A DNA stretch of 5,867 nucleotides from an uncultured Streptococcus sp. (GCA_902480035.1 CABSRC010000097.1:1-5867), one strand, 5' to 3'. Positions 1 through 4,923 are shown, counted from the stretch's first letter. Notes: a model not told the origin generated them from the letters alone. Numbers and translations: made by a program.

Positions 1-830
1 AATTGGTTGTTAAAGAAGGTGCTGCAGCAGAAGGCGACACAGTTGTAATCGACTTCGTTGGATCTATCGACGGTGTTGAATTCGACGGTGGTAAAGGTGA
101 CAACTTCTCACTTGGACTTGGTTCAGGTCAATTCATCCCAGGTTTCGAAGACCAATTGGTTGGACACTCTGCTGGTGAAACAGTAGACGTCATCGTAACT
201 TTCCCAGAAGACTACCAAGCAGCTGACCTTGCAGGTAAAGAAGCGAAATTCGTGACAACTATCCACGAAGTGAAAGCAAAAGAAGTACCAGCTCTTGACG
301 ATGAATTGGCAAAAGACATCGATGAAGAAGTTGAAACTCTTGCTGAATTGAAAGAAAAATACCGCAAAGAATTGGCAGAAGCAAAAGAAGAAGCATACAA
401 CGATGCAGTAGAAGCAGCAGCGATCGATCTTGCAGTTGAAAATGCTGAAATCGTTGAACTTCCAGAAGAAATGATCCACGAAGAAGTACACCGTTCAATC
501 AACGAATTCCTTGGAAATATGCAACGTCAAGGAATCTCACCTGAAATGTACTTCCAAATCACTGGAACAACTCAAGATGATCTTCACAAACAATATGAAG
601 CAGAAGCTGAAAGCCGCACGAAGACAAACCTCGTGGTTGAAGCAGTAGCCAAAGCAGAAGGTTTTGAAGCAACTGAAGAAGAAATCAATGCTGAAATCGA
701 ACAATTGGCAGCAGATTACAACATGCCAGTTGAACAAGTTCGCAACCTTCTTTCACCAGAAATGTTGAAACATGACATCACAGTGAAGAAAGCCGTGAAC
801 GTGATCACAAGCACAGCAAAAGTAAAATAA
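1..830 (+). CDS. tig: Trigger factor, 5'-truncated by window edge (ribosome-associated chaperone and prolyl isomerase)
   Basis: This is the C-terminal part of trigger factor, the chaperone that binds near the ribosomal exit tunnel and folds nascent chains in the cytosol. The frame is open from the first base, so the TTG at position 3 is an internal leucine codon and not a start. About 275 residues are present. The family is about 430 long, so the N-terminal ribosome-binding domain and its signature loop lie outside the window. Visible residues 10-90 are the FKBP-type prolyl isomerase domain (GDTVVIDFVGSIDG, then GSGQFIPGFEDQLVG, then VTFPEDY). Residues 95-275 are the helical, Glu/Lys-rich chaperone arms and end in TSTAKVK. 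Codon use is strongly biased (gaa, cca, gtt/gca), as expected for a highly expressed gene. The stop is TAA, and a hairpin follows 10 nt later. Identity is very secure; only the 5' end is missing. Confidence 0.97.
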   Translation, partial: LVVKEGAAAEGDTVVIDFVGSIDGVEFDGGKGDNFSLGLGSGQFIPGFEDQLVGHSAGETVDVIVTFPEDYQAADLAGKEAKFVTTIHEVKAKEVPALDDELAKDIDEEVETLAELKEKYRKELAEAKEEAYNDAVEAAAIDLAVENAEIVELPEEMIHEEVHRSINEFLGNMQRQGISPEMYFQITGTTQDDLHKQYEAEAESRTKTNLVVEAVAKAEGFEATEEEINAEIEQLAADYNMPVEQVRNLLSPEMLKHDITVKKAVNVITSTAKVK

Positions 831-840
831 TTGAGAATAA

Positions 841-869
841 AAAGGCTGGACAACAACTGTCCGGCCTTT
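841..869 (+). terminator. Hairpin after tig, probable terminator and first hairpin of repeat copy A
   Basis: A 12-bp stem (841-852 with 858-869, one G-T wobble) closes a 5-nt loop and starts 10 nt after the tig stop. On the + strand only TTT and a mixed tail follow, so termination may be partial. On the - strand the same hairpin is followed by TTTTTATT, a better terminator tail. It matches the GGCTGGAC-type hairpin at the equivalent end of copy B. Confidence 0.6.
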
Positions 870-1010
870 GATGTTTGATAGAAATAACTGTATGACGCAG
901 TGGTTGATTGGCATCTTTGTTCGCCTTTAAGCTCAAAAGATGACCTAATCAACTGTGCGGGGGTGGGAAAACGAACTCTTTTTAACTAGTCGGAGTTCTT
1001 TCCCACTCCC
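841..1010 (+). repeat. Three-hairpin intergenic repeat, copy A
   Basis: This non-coding block between tig and rpoE matches, in inverted orientation, the block at 5399-5575. Its three hairpins, in order, are 841-869; a long imperfect stem at 897-959 (CGCA/TGCG, GTTGATT/AATCAAC, CATCTTT/AAAGATG); and 963-1006 (GTGGGAAA...GAACTC/GAGTTC...TTTCCCAC). The exact shared blocks with copy B are GACGCAGTGGTTGA (894-907) and TCAACTGTGCGG (949-960), followed by a near-identical GGTGGGA..ACGAA. There is no open reading frame and no transposase. It could be a miniature repeat spread by transposases in trans, a bidirectional terminator cassette, or both. I do not recognise it as BOX or RUP. Confidence 0.75.
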
Positions 1011-1045
1011 TTTTCTGATTTCATGGAGAATCCTGGAATTTTCCT

Positions 1046-1074
1046 TTGACGAAAGGGGAAATTTATCGTACAAT
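1046..1074 (+). promoter_or_regulatory. rpoE promoter (sigma-A type)
   Basis: The -35 box is TTGACG (1046-1051) and the -10 box is TACAAT (1069-1074), with exactly 17 bp between them. Transcription should start near 1081, giving a leader of about 120 nt before rpoE. No other credible promoter lies between copy A of the repeat and rpoE. Confidence 0.85.
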
Positions 1075-1080
1075 AGAGTG

Positions 1081-1201
1081 TAACGATAAAATGCGTGATA
1101 GATTTAGTAACGAGAAGTTTTCAATCTATCATCGAGGATAGGATGAGGTTTAAGACCCGATCCTTCTCCATTTAGGAAATGAAACATAAGGAGATTTACC
1201 C
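1081..1201 (+). promoter_or_regulatory. Structured 5' leader of rpoE
   Basis: The predicted leader is about 120 nt. It opens with a perfect 9-bp stem (TGATAGATT 1096-1104 with AATCTATCA 1123-1131) closing an 18-nt loop. A weaker nested hairpin follows (AGGAT 1140-1144 with ATCCT 1160-1164, then GGT with ACC). No T-run follows either hairpin, so this is not a simple attenuator. The Shine-Dalgarno AAGGAG (1188-1193) is free of both stems. The folding is visible, but any regulatory role is inference. Confidence 0.5.
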
Positions 1202-1786
1202 TTGGAATTAGAAGTATTTGCTGGACAAGAAAAAAGTGAACTTTCTATGATTGAAGTGGCGCGTGCGATTTTGGAATTACGCGGACGTGACCATGAAATG
1301 TACTTTAGCGATCTTGTAAATGAAATTCAAAATTACCTTGAAAAATCAAACAGCGAGATCCGTGAAGCTCTTCCATTGTTCTACACAGAATTGAATGTCG
1401 ATGGAAGCTTTATCCCACTTGGAGATAACAAATGGGGTCTTCGTTCATGGTATGCCATCGATGAAGTTGACGAGGAAATCATCGCTCTTGAAGAAACAGA
1501 TGAAGATGAAACTCCTAAGAAACGCAAGAAAAAACGTGTCAATGCCTTCATGGATGGAGACGAAGATGCGATCGATTACAACGATGACGATCCAGAAGAC
1601 GAAGAAGTTTACGAAGCAGATCCAGCTCTTTCATATGATGAAGAAAATCCAGATGATGAAAAGAGTGAAGTCGAAGCTTACGATGCTGAAATCAATGAAA
1701 TCGTACCAGATGATTTGGGTGAAGAAGTTGAATTGAGCGAAGAAGACGACGAAGAAGAGGATTCTGAAGACGAGGAAGAAGAATAA
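1202..1786 (+). CDS. rpoE: DNA-directed RNA polymerase delta subunit
   Basis: Delta is a small Gram-positive RNA polymerase subunit that weakens non-specific nucleic-acid binding, helps recycle the enzyme and affects promoter sensitivity to initiating NTPs. The 194 residues match the family length. Residues about 14-82 form the folded HARE-HTH domain (MIEVARAILELRGRDHEMYF, later LGDNKWGLRSW). From about residue 87 to the end is a disordered, extremely acidic tail ending in runs of Asp and Glu. A basic patch KKRKKKR (106-112) interrupts the acid, like the lysine tract described for Bacillus subtilis delta. The start is TTG: AAGGAG lies 8 nt upstream, and the protein then begins MELEVFAGQE as in other streptococci. 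It is monocistronic, with its own promoter and a strong terminator 9 nt after the TAA. This rpoE is delta, unrelated to the sigma-E of proteobacteria. Confidence 0.97.
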   Translation: MELEVFAGQEKSELSMIEVARAILELRGRDHEMYFSDLVNEIQNYLEKSNSEIREALPLFYTELNVDGSFIPLGDNKWGLRSWYAIDEVDEEIIALEETDEDETPKKRKKKRVNAFMDGDEDAIDYNDDDPEDEEVYEADPALSYDEENPDDEKSEVEAYDAEINEIVPDDLGEEVELSEEDDEEEDSEDEEEE

Positions 1787-1794
1787 ATCATATG

Positions 1795-1822
1795 AAACAA
1801 GGAAATTGTTCCTTGTTTTTTT
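1795..1822 (+). terminator. rpoE intrinsic terminator
   Basis: A perfect 10-bp stem, AAACAAGGAA (1795-1804) with TTCCTTGTTT (1809-1818), closes a 4-nt loop. A seven-T run (1816-1822) follows, partly inside the 3' arm. It begins 8 nt after the rpoE stop and should end the transcript cleanly. Confidence 0.92.
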
Positions 1823-1841
1823 ATTGAAGACGAAATTTTCC

Positions 1842-1983
1842 CAGAAACTTTCCTTAGGTGAGTACGGACGTCAGCGAACTTCTACGAAGTTCCATGACTA
1901 ATTATTGAGCCTTAAGTCTCAATAATTCCGAGTGCCTGAAGCTATGAAGTTTCAGGCACTTTTCTCACGGCGGAAAGTTTCAG
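1842..1983. repeat. Cloverleaf-like nested inverted repeat (unknown element)
   Basis: Terminal inverted repeats GAAACTTTCC (1844-1853) and GGAAAGTTTC (1972-1981), extended by GTGAG (1858-1862) and CTCAC (1964-1968), enclose three hairpins packed almost end to end. These are GTCA..GAACTTC/GAAGTTC..TGAC (1870-1898, 3-nt inner loop), AATTATTGAG/CTCAATAATT (1900-1927, perfect 10 bp) and AGTGCCTGAA/TTCAGGCACT (1931-1960, perfect 10 bp). The layout would fold into a four-way junction as RNA or a cruciform as DNA. No coding frame and no clear promoter is seen, so the strand is unassigned. It may be a miniature transposable element or a structured RNA. Confidence 0.7.
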
Positions 1984-2028
1984 AATATCCTTTGATTTTT
2001 CAAAAGTAGAGGATGGTTTGCAAGTAAT

Positions 2029-2050
2029 TTATTGACTCATATGTCAATAA
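2029..2050. promoter_or_regulatory. Perfect 8+8 dyad, possible operator
   Basis: TTATTGAC (2029-2036) and GTCAATAA (2043-2050) are exact inverted repeats separated by 6 nt. The size and AT-rich symmetry fit a homodimeric repressor site. It lies about 60 bp upstream of the -35 box of the B3/B4-domain gene, far for a repressor but possible for an activator or a looping site. It could also just be a small hairpin. No regulator gene is present in the window to pair with it. Confidence 0.3.
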
Positions 2051-2080
2051 AAATAGTTTATCTATCTTCTGAAAAAAACC

Positions 2081-2095
2081 AATTGTTCCTTGTTT
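2081..2095 (+). repeat. 15-bp duplicate of the rpoE terminator 3' arm
   Basis: AATTGTTCCTTGTTT is identical to 1804-1818, which is the loop and 3' arm of the rpoE terminator, and is again followed by a T-rich tail. The matching 5' arm is absent here, so this copy cannot form the hairpin. The two copies bracket the cloverleaf-like element and the dyad. Confidence 0.7.
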
Positions 2096-2108
2096 CTTTT
2101 TGTTTGCA

Positions 2109-2137
2109 TTGAAAAAAGTGGCGAAATGGAGTATGAT
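2109..2137 (+). promoter_or_regulatory. Promoter of the B3/B4-domain gene
   Basis: The -35 box is TTGAAA (2109-2114) and the -10 box is TATGAT (2132-2137), with 17 bp between them. The expected start is near 2144, about 29 nt before the ATG. The gene therefore appears to be transcribed on its own and not from rpoE. Confidence 0.75.
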
Positions 2138-2172
2138 ATACGTGTAAAGATTCTCAAATAGGAGGTGTTCAG

Positions 2173-2868
2173 ATGGACTTTCGTTTAGATCAAAGTTTAG
2201 TAGATCTTGGTATTGATACGGTTGTGGTCGGAATTGCTAGAAATGTGGATCCCCAAGCAGTCCTGCCCCCTTCTTTTCTTGAAAAGAAGAAAGCAGTTGA
2301 ACAATGGGCGCTCCAGTGTCAGACAGAAGAAGTAGTGACATCCCCTGTCATCAAAGGCTATACAGACCTCTTGCAAAAGGTAGGGCGTAGCATCAAGAAA
2401 AATCCCCCAACAGTCCTAGCTCTTATCCGAAACATCCAGCATAGAGGTGCTCTTCCTCAGATCAATAGCATCATCGATATCTATAATGTCGAATCTCTGA
2501 AGTCTTTTCTCGCGATCGGAGGACATGACCTAGATAAGATTGAGGGACCGATTGAATTTACAGTGAGTCAAAGAGAAGATCTCTTTCTCCCGATCCTTTC
2601 TAGCGAAAAGCATGTCGCACCGACAGATCCTGTCTATAGAGATCAAAGAGGAATTCTGGCTTGGTTGGATGTACGCGATAGTGACCATTACAAATTTGAG
2701 GAGACTACGCAAAACGCCCTCTTTGTCATTCAAGGAAATACTGAGACATCAGTCGAGATGCGTTTAGAAGCACTGGAGCGAATCCATAAGGACCTTGCTC
2801 TTTGCATGCCCCAGCTTCAATTTGAGAAATGTCTCGTCACACAAAATGGAGTGGAAAAAGTCTCGTAA
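2173..2868 (+). CDS. Stand-alone B3/B4 (PheT editing-like) domain protein
   Basis: This 231-residue cytosolic protein resembles the B3/B4 module of the phenylalanyl-tRNA synthetase beta subunit, where that module holds the editing site that clears Tyr-tRNA(Phe). It is of the size of the free-standing COG3382-type family. The core signature is INSIIDIYNVESLKSF (97-112) followed by GGHDLDKIEG (116-125). The C-terminal part has VYRDQRGILAWLDVRDS (154-170) and NALFVIQGNT (181-190), which fit the strand-rich end of the fold. There is no signal peptide or membrane segment. The start is supported by a near-perfect AGGAGGTG (2160-2167) 5 nt upstream of the ATG. It sits alone between rpoE and pyrG, with a promoter but no clear terminator; readthrough would meet the pyrG attenuator. 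Trans-editing or amino-acid/tRNA binding is possible but unproven. Family assignment is good and function unknown. Confidence 0.85.
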   Translation: MDFRLDQSLVDLGIDTVVVGIARNVDPQAVLPPSFLEKKKAVEQWALQCQTEEVVTSPVIKGYTDLLQKVGRSIKKNPPTVLALIRNIQHRGALPQINSIIDIYNVESLKSFLAIGGHDLDKIEGPIEFTVSQREDLFLPILSSEKHVAPTDPVYRDQRGILAWLDVRDSDHYKFEETTQNALFVIQGNTETSVEMRLEALERIHKDLALCMPQLQFEKCLVTQNGVEKVS

Positions 2869-2900
2869 ACAGCGAAAACTATTTTCATGAAATTTTCAAT

Positions 2901-2929
2901 TTGACAAAGTAGACTATTTGCGGTAAGAT
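2901..2929 (+). promoter_or_regulatory. pyrG promoter
   Basis: The -35 box is a perfect TTGACA (2901-2906). A 17-bp spacer follows, then the -10-like TAAGAT (2924-2929). The likely start is the GGG at 2937-2939, 7-9 nt after the -10, and the next base is C (2940). That start sequence matters for the regulation proposed for the leader. Confidence 0.78.
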
Positions 2930-2936
2930 ATTGTTC

Positions 2937-2994
2937 GGGCACCTCATTTTGAGGTCGGAGCTCCCTAGCGATTAGGGAGCTATTTTTGTTTTTT
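2937..2994 (+). promoter_or_regulatory. pyrG leader attenuator, probably CTP-sensing by reiterative G addition
   Basis: The predicted transcript begins GGGC. A small hairpin follows (ACCTCA 2941-2946 with TGAGGT 2950-2955), then a 9-bp terminator (AGCTCCCTA 2959-2967 with TAGGGAGCT 2973-2981, 5-nt loop) and a long T-rich tail (2983-2994). In B. subtilis, low CTP stalls polymerase before the first C, extra Gs are added at the 5' end, and the poly(G) pairs with the pyrimidine-rich 5' arm of the terminator so pyrG is read. The required parts are here: GGG then C, and CTCCCT (2961-2966) in the 5' arm. The structures are seen directly; the mechanism is inferred by analogy. Confidence 0.8.
2959..2994 (+). 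terminator. Intrinsic terminator in the pyrG leader
   Basis: A 9-bp GC-rich stem with a 5-nt loop is followed by A, five Ts, G and six Ts, about 50 nt before the pyrG ATG. A terminator this strong between a promoter and an essential-type gene implies conditional readthrough. It would also stop transcripts arriving from the B3/B4-domain gene, which lacks its own clear terminator. Confidence 0.88.
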
Positions 2995-3041
2995 CTGCAA
3001 AGAGGAATGGCCTCTACAACATTAGAAGAAGAGGAAAGCAC

Positions 3042-4655
3042 ATGTCAACAAAATATATTTTTGTAACGGGTGGTGTCGTATCATCCATCGGGAAAGGGAT
3101 TGTCGCAGCAAGTCTTGGTCGCTTGCTCAAAAATCGTGGATTGAAAGTGACCATCCAAAAATTTGACCCTTATATCAATATTGACCCAGGGACGATGAGC
3201 CCTTACCAACACGGGGAAGTATTTGTCACAGATGATGGCGCAGAGACAGACTTGGACCTTGGTCACTATGAACGCTTCATTGATATCAATCTGAATAAGT
3301 ACTCAAATGTGACGACAGGGAAAATTTATAGCGAAGTCCTTCGCAAGGAACGTCGCGGAGAATACTTGGGCGCGACTGTACAGGTTATTCCTCATATTAC
3401 AGATGCCTTGAAAGAAAAGATCAAACGAGCAGCGACGACGACGGATTCAGATGTCATCATCACAGAAGTCGGAGGAACAGTTGGAGATATTGAGTCCCTT
3501 CCATTCCTTGAAGCTCTTCGTCAAATGAAGGCAGATGTCGGTGCTGAAAATGTTATGTATATCCACACCACCCTTCTTCCTTACTTGAAAGCTGCGGGAG
3601 AAATGAAAACCAAGCCGACGCAACACTCTGTGAAAGAACTTCGTGGTCTTGGGATTCAACCAAATATGTTGGTCATCCGTACAGAAAAGCCAGCTGGTCA
3701 AGGAATTAAGAACAAGTTGGCTCAATTCTGTGATGTGGCACCAGAAGCTGTCATCGAGTCACTTGATGTGGAGCACTTGTACCAAATCCCATTGAACTTG
3801 CAAGCACAAAATATGGACCAAATCGTTTGTGACCATTTGAAATTGGATGTTCCTGCAGCAGATATGACAGAATGGTCTGCGATGGTCGACAAGGTCATGA
3901 ACCTCAAGAAACAGGTCAAGATTTCCTTGGTTGGAAAATACGTAGAATTGCAAGATGCCTACATTTCTGTCGTTGAGGCCTTGAAGCACTCAGGGTATGC
4001 CAACGATGCAGAGGTCAAGATTAATTGGGTCAATGCCAATGATGTGACTGCTGATAACGTGGCAGAACTCCTTGGAGATGCGGATGGAATCATCGTCCCA
4101 GGTGGTTTTGGTCAACGGGGAACAGAAGGAAAAATTCAAGCCATCAAGTATGCGCGTGAACAGGACGTCCCAATGTTGGGTGTCTGCTTGGGTATGCAGT
4201 TAACCTGTATCGAATTTGCCCGTCACGTTTTAGGCTTGGAAGGGGCCAATTCATCCGAATTGGATCCAGAAACCAAGTATCCAATTATCGATATCATGCG
4301 AGACCAAATCGATGTGGAAGACATGGGAGGAACGCTCCGTCTCGGTCTTTACCCATCTAAACTCAAACGAGGATCAAAAGCAGCCGCTGCCTATGACAAT
4401 CAAGAAGTGGTACAACGTCGCCACCGTCACCGTTATGAGTTTAACAATGCTTTCCGTGAACAGTTCGAAGAAGCAGGATTTGTCTTCTCAGGCGTTTCAC
4501 CAGACAACCGTTTGGTCGAAATCGTTGAAATCCCAGAAAACAAATTCTTTGTTGCTTGCCAATACCACCCAGAATTGTCAAGCCGTCCAAACCGCCCAGA
4601 AGGACTTTACACAGCCTTTATCACAGCGGCAGTTGAAAACCACGATAGCAAATAA
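3042..4655 (+). CDS. pyrG: CTP synthase (glutamine-hydrolysing)
   Basis: CTP synthase makes CTP from UTP, ATP and glutamine, the last step of de novo pyrimidine nucleotide synthesis, and acts as a GTP-stimulated tetramer in the cytosol. At 537 residues it is full length. The N-terminal synthetase domain (about 1-267) carries the P-loop-like TGGVVSSIGKGI (9-20, Lys18), KFDPYINIDPGTMSPYQHGE (40-59) and the EVGGTVGDIES region (142-152). The C-terminal class I glutamine amidotransferase domain (about 292-535) has PGGFGQRG (353-360), the nucleophile Cys382 in GVCLGMQ, and His509 and Glu511 in YHPE, so the catalytic triad is intact. The ATG is preceded by GAGGA (3031-3035) at 6 nt. It is monocistronic, with its own promoter, a leader attenuator that should match expression to the CTP pool, and a strong terminator 5 nt after the stop. 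Confidence 0.98.
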   Translation: MSTKYIFVTGGVVSSIGKGIVAASLGRLLKNRGLKVTIQKFDPYINIDPGTMSPYQHGEVFVTDDGAETDLDLGHYERFIDINLNKYSNVTTGKIYSEVLRKERRGEYLGATVQVIPHITDALKEKIKRAATTTDSDVIITEVGGTVGDIESLPFLEALRQMKADVGAENVMYIHTTLLPYLKAAGEMKTKPTQHSVKELRGLGIQPNMLVIRTEKPAGQGIKNKLAQFCDVAPEAVIESLDVEHLYQIPLNLQAQNMDQIVCDHLKLDVPAADMTEWSAMVDKVMNLKKQVKISLVGKYVELQDAYISVVEALKHSGYANDAEVKINWVNANDVTADNVAELLGDADGIIVPGGFGQRGTEGKIQAIKYAREQDVPMLGVCLGMQLTCIEFARHVLGLEGANSSELDPETKYPIIDIMRDQIDVEDMGGTLRLGLYPSKLKRGSKAAAAYDNQEVVQRRHRHRYEFNNAFREQFEEAGFVFSGVSPDNRLVEIVEIPENKFFVACQYHPELSSRPNRPEGLYTAFITAAVENHDSK

Positions 4656-4660
4656 AAATC

Positions 4661-4693
4661 AAGGGAGCAGGTTGAAGTACCTGCTCCCTTTTT
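4661..4693 (+). terminator. pyrG intrinsic terminator
   Basis: A perfect 12-bp stem, AAGGGAGCAGGT (4661-4672) with ACCTGCTCCCTT (4679-4690), has a 6-nt loop and ends in five Ts (4689-4693). It starts 5 nt after the pyrG stop and separates pyrG from the tRNA gene. Confidence 0.95.
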
Positions 4694-4734
4694 GTGAAAA
4701 AATGACAAACTCTGAAAAAAGTTTGAAAAAAATC

Positions 4735-4763
4735 TTGACAAAAAAGTCGTTGATTGATATACT
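4735..4763 (+). promoter_or_regulatory. Strong tRNA-Leu promoter
   Basis: The -35 box is a perfect TTGACA (4735-4740), followed by a 17-bp spacer and TATACT (4758-4763). A TG at 4755-4756 adds an extended -10. The start should fall near 4770, about 10 nt before the mature tRNA. It is the closest to consensus of the promoters in the window, as expected for a stable RNA gene. Confidence 0.92.
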
Positions 4764-4779
4764 AGTAAAGTACTCAATC

Positions 4780-4865
4780 GCGGGGATGGCGGAATTGGCA
4801 GACGCGCAGGACTAAGGATCCTGTGACCGCTTTAGGTCGTGAGGGTTCAAGTCCCTCTCTCCGCA
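4780..4865 (+). tRNA. tRNA-Leu, anticodon AAG
   Basis: This is an 86-nt class II tRNA. The acceptor stem is GCGGGGA (4780-4786) with TCTCCGC (4858-4864), with one G-T wobble and discriminator A at 4865. The anticodon stem CAGGA/TCCTG (4807-4811, 4819-4823) encloses the loop CTAAGGA, with anticodon AAG at 4814-4816. The long variable arm GACC/GGTC (4825-4828, 4835-4838) is typical of leucine tRNA. The T arm is GAGGG-TTCAAGT-CCCTC. It reads CUU and, if A34 is deaminated to inosine, CUC and CUA. CCA is not encoded (TCG follows), so the CCA-adding enzyme is needed. It is a lone tRNA gene with its own promoter and terminator. Confidence 0.97.
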
Positions 4866-4872
4866 TCGGATC

Positions 4873-4897
4873 AAGATAGCTTCGGCTATCTTTTTTT
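4873..4897 (+). terminator. tRNA-Leu intrinsic terminator
   Basis: An 8-bp stem, AAGATAGC (4873-4880) with GCTATCTT (4885-4892), is capped by a stable TTCG (UUCG) tetraloop and runs into seven Ts (4891-4897). It starts 8 nt after the tRNA 3' end. Confidence 0.95.
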
Positions 4898-4923
4898 GTT
4901 TTCAAATCTCTTTGTGGTAGAAT
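4896..4923 (+). promoter_or_regulatory. Probable promoter of the membrane-protein gene
   Basis: An extended -10, TGGTAGAAT (TG at 4915-4916, TAGAAT 4918-4923), lies 16 bp after a weak -35, TTGTTT (4896-4901). The -35 overlaps the tail of the tRNA terminator, so the two genes are packed tightly. Initiation near 4930 would give a leader of about 16 nt, just long enough to include GAGGTG. Confidence 0.6.

Noticed and set aside
123..737. Several - strand frames opposite tig
   Set aside because: They are shadows of strongly biased tig codons, with Phe/Cys/Ser-rich peptides and no promoter or ribosome site.
3..830. Reading the TTG at position 3 as the start of the trigger factor gene
   Set aside because: The frame is open through the window edge and the protein begins mid-family, just before the FKBP domain. 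The TTG is an internal leucine codon with no ribosome site.
841..1010. Calling the hairpin repeat a BOX or RUP element
   Set aside because: The consensus motifs I remember for those pneumococcal elements are not evident here, so I leave it unnamed.
1395..1736. A 113-codon + strand frame inside rpoE
   Set aside because: It is a shadow frame created by the repetitive gaa/gat codons of the acidic tail. The peptide is Met/Lys-rich low complexity with no ribosome site.
2869..2900. A terminator for the B3/B4-domain gene
   Set aside because: Only short AT-rich complementarities are present (GAAAA..TTTTC) with no stable stem plus T-run. The pyrG leader terminator probably does this job.
2937..3041. 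A PyrR-binding leader or a ligand riboswitch controlling pyrG
   Set aside because: I see no PyrR anti-antiterminator consensus and no riboswitch core. The short leader with a GGGC start fits the slippage attenuator better.
4312..4815. A 167-codon + strand frame overlapping the 3' end of pyrG and the tRNA
   Set aside because: It runs through pyrG out of frame, the pyrG terminator and the tRNA promoter, and ends in AGMAELADAQD, the sense translation of tRNA-Leu.
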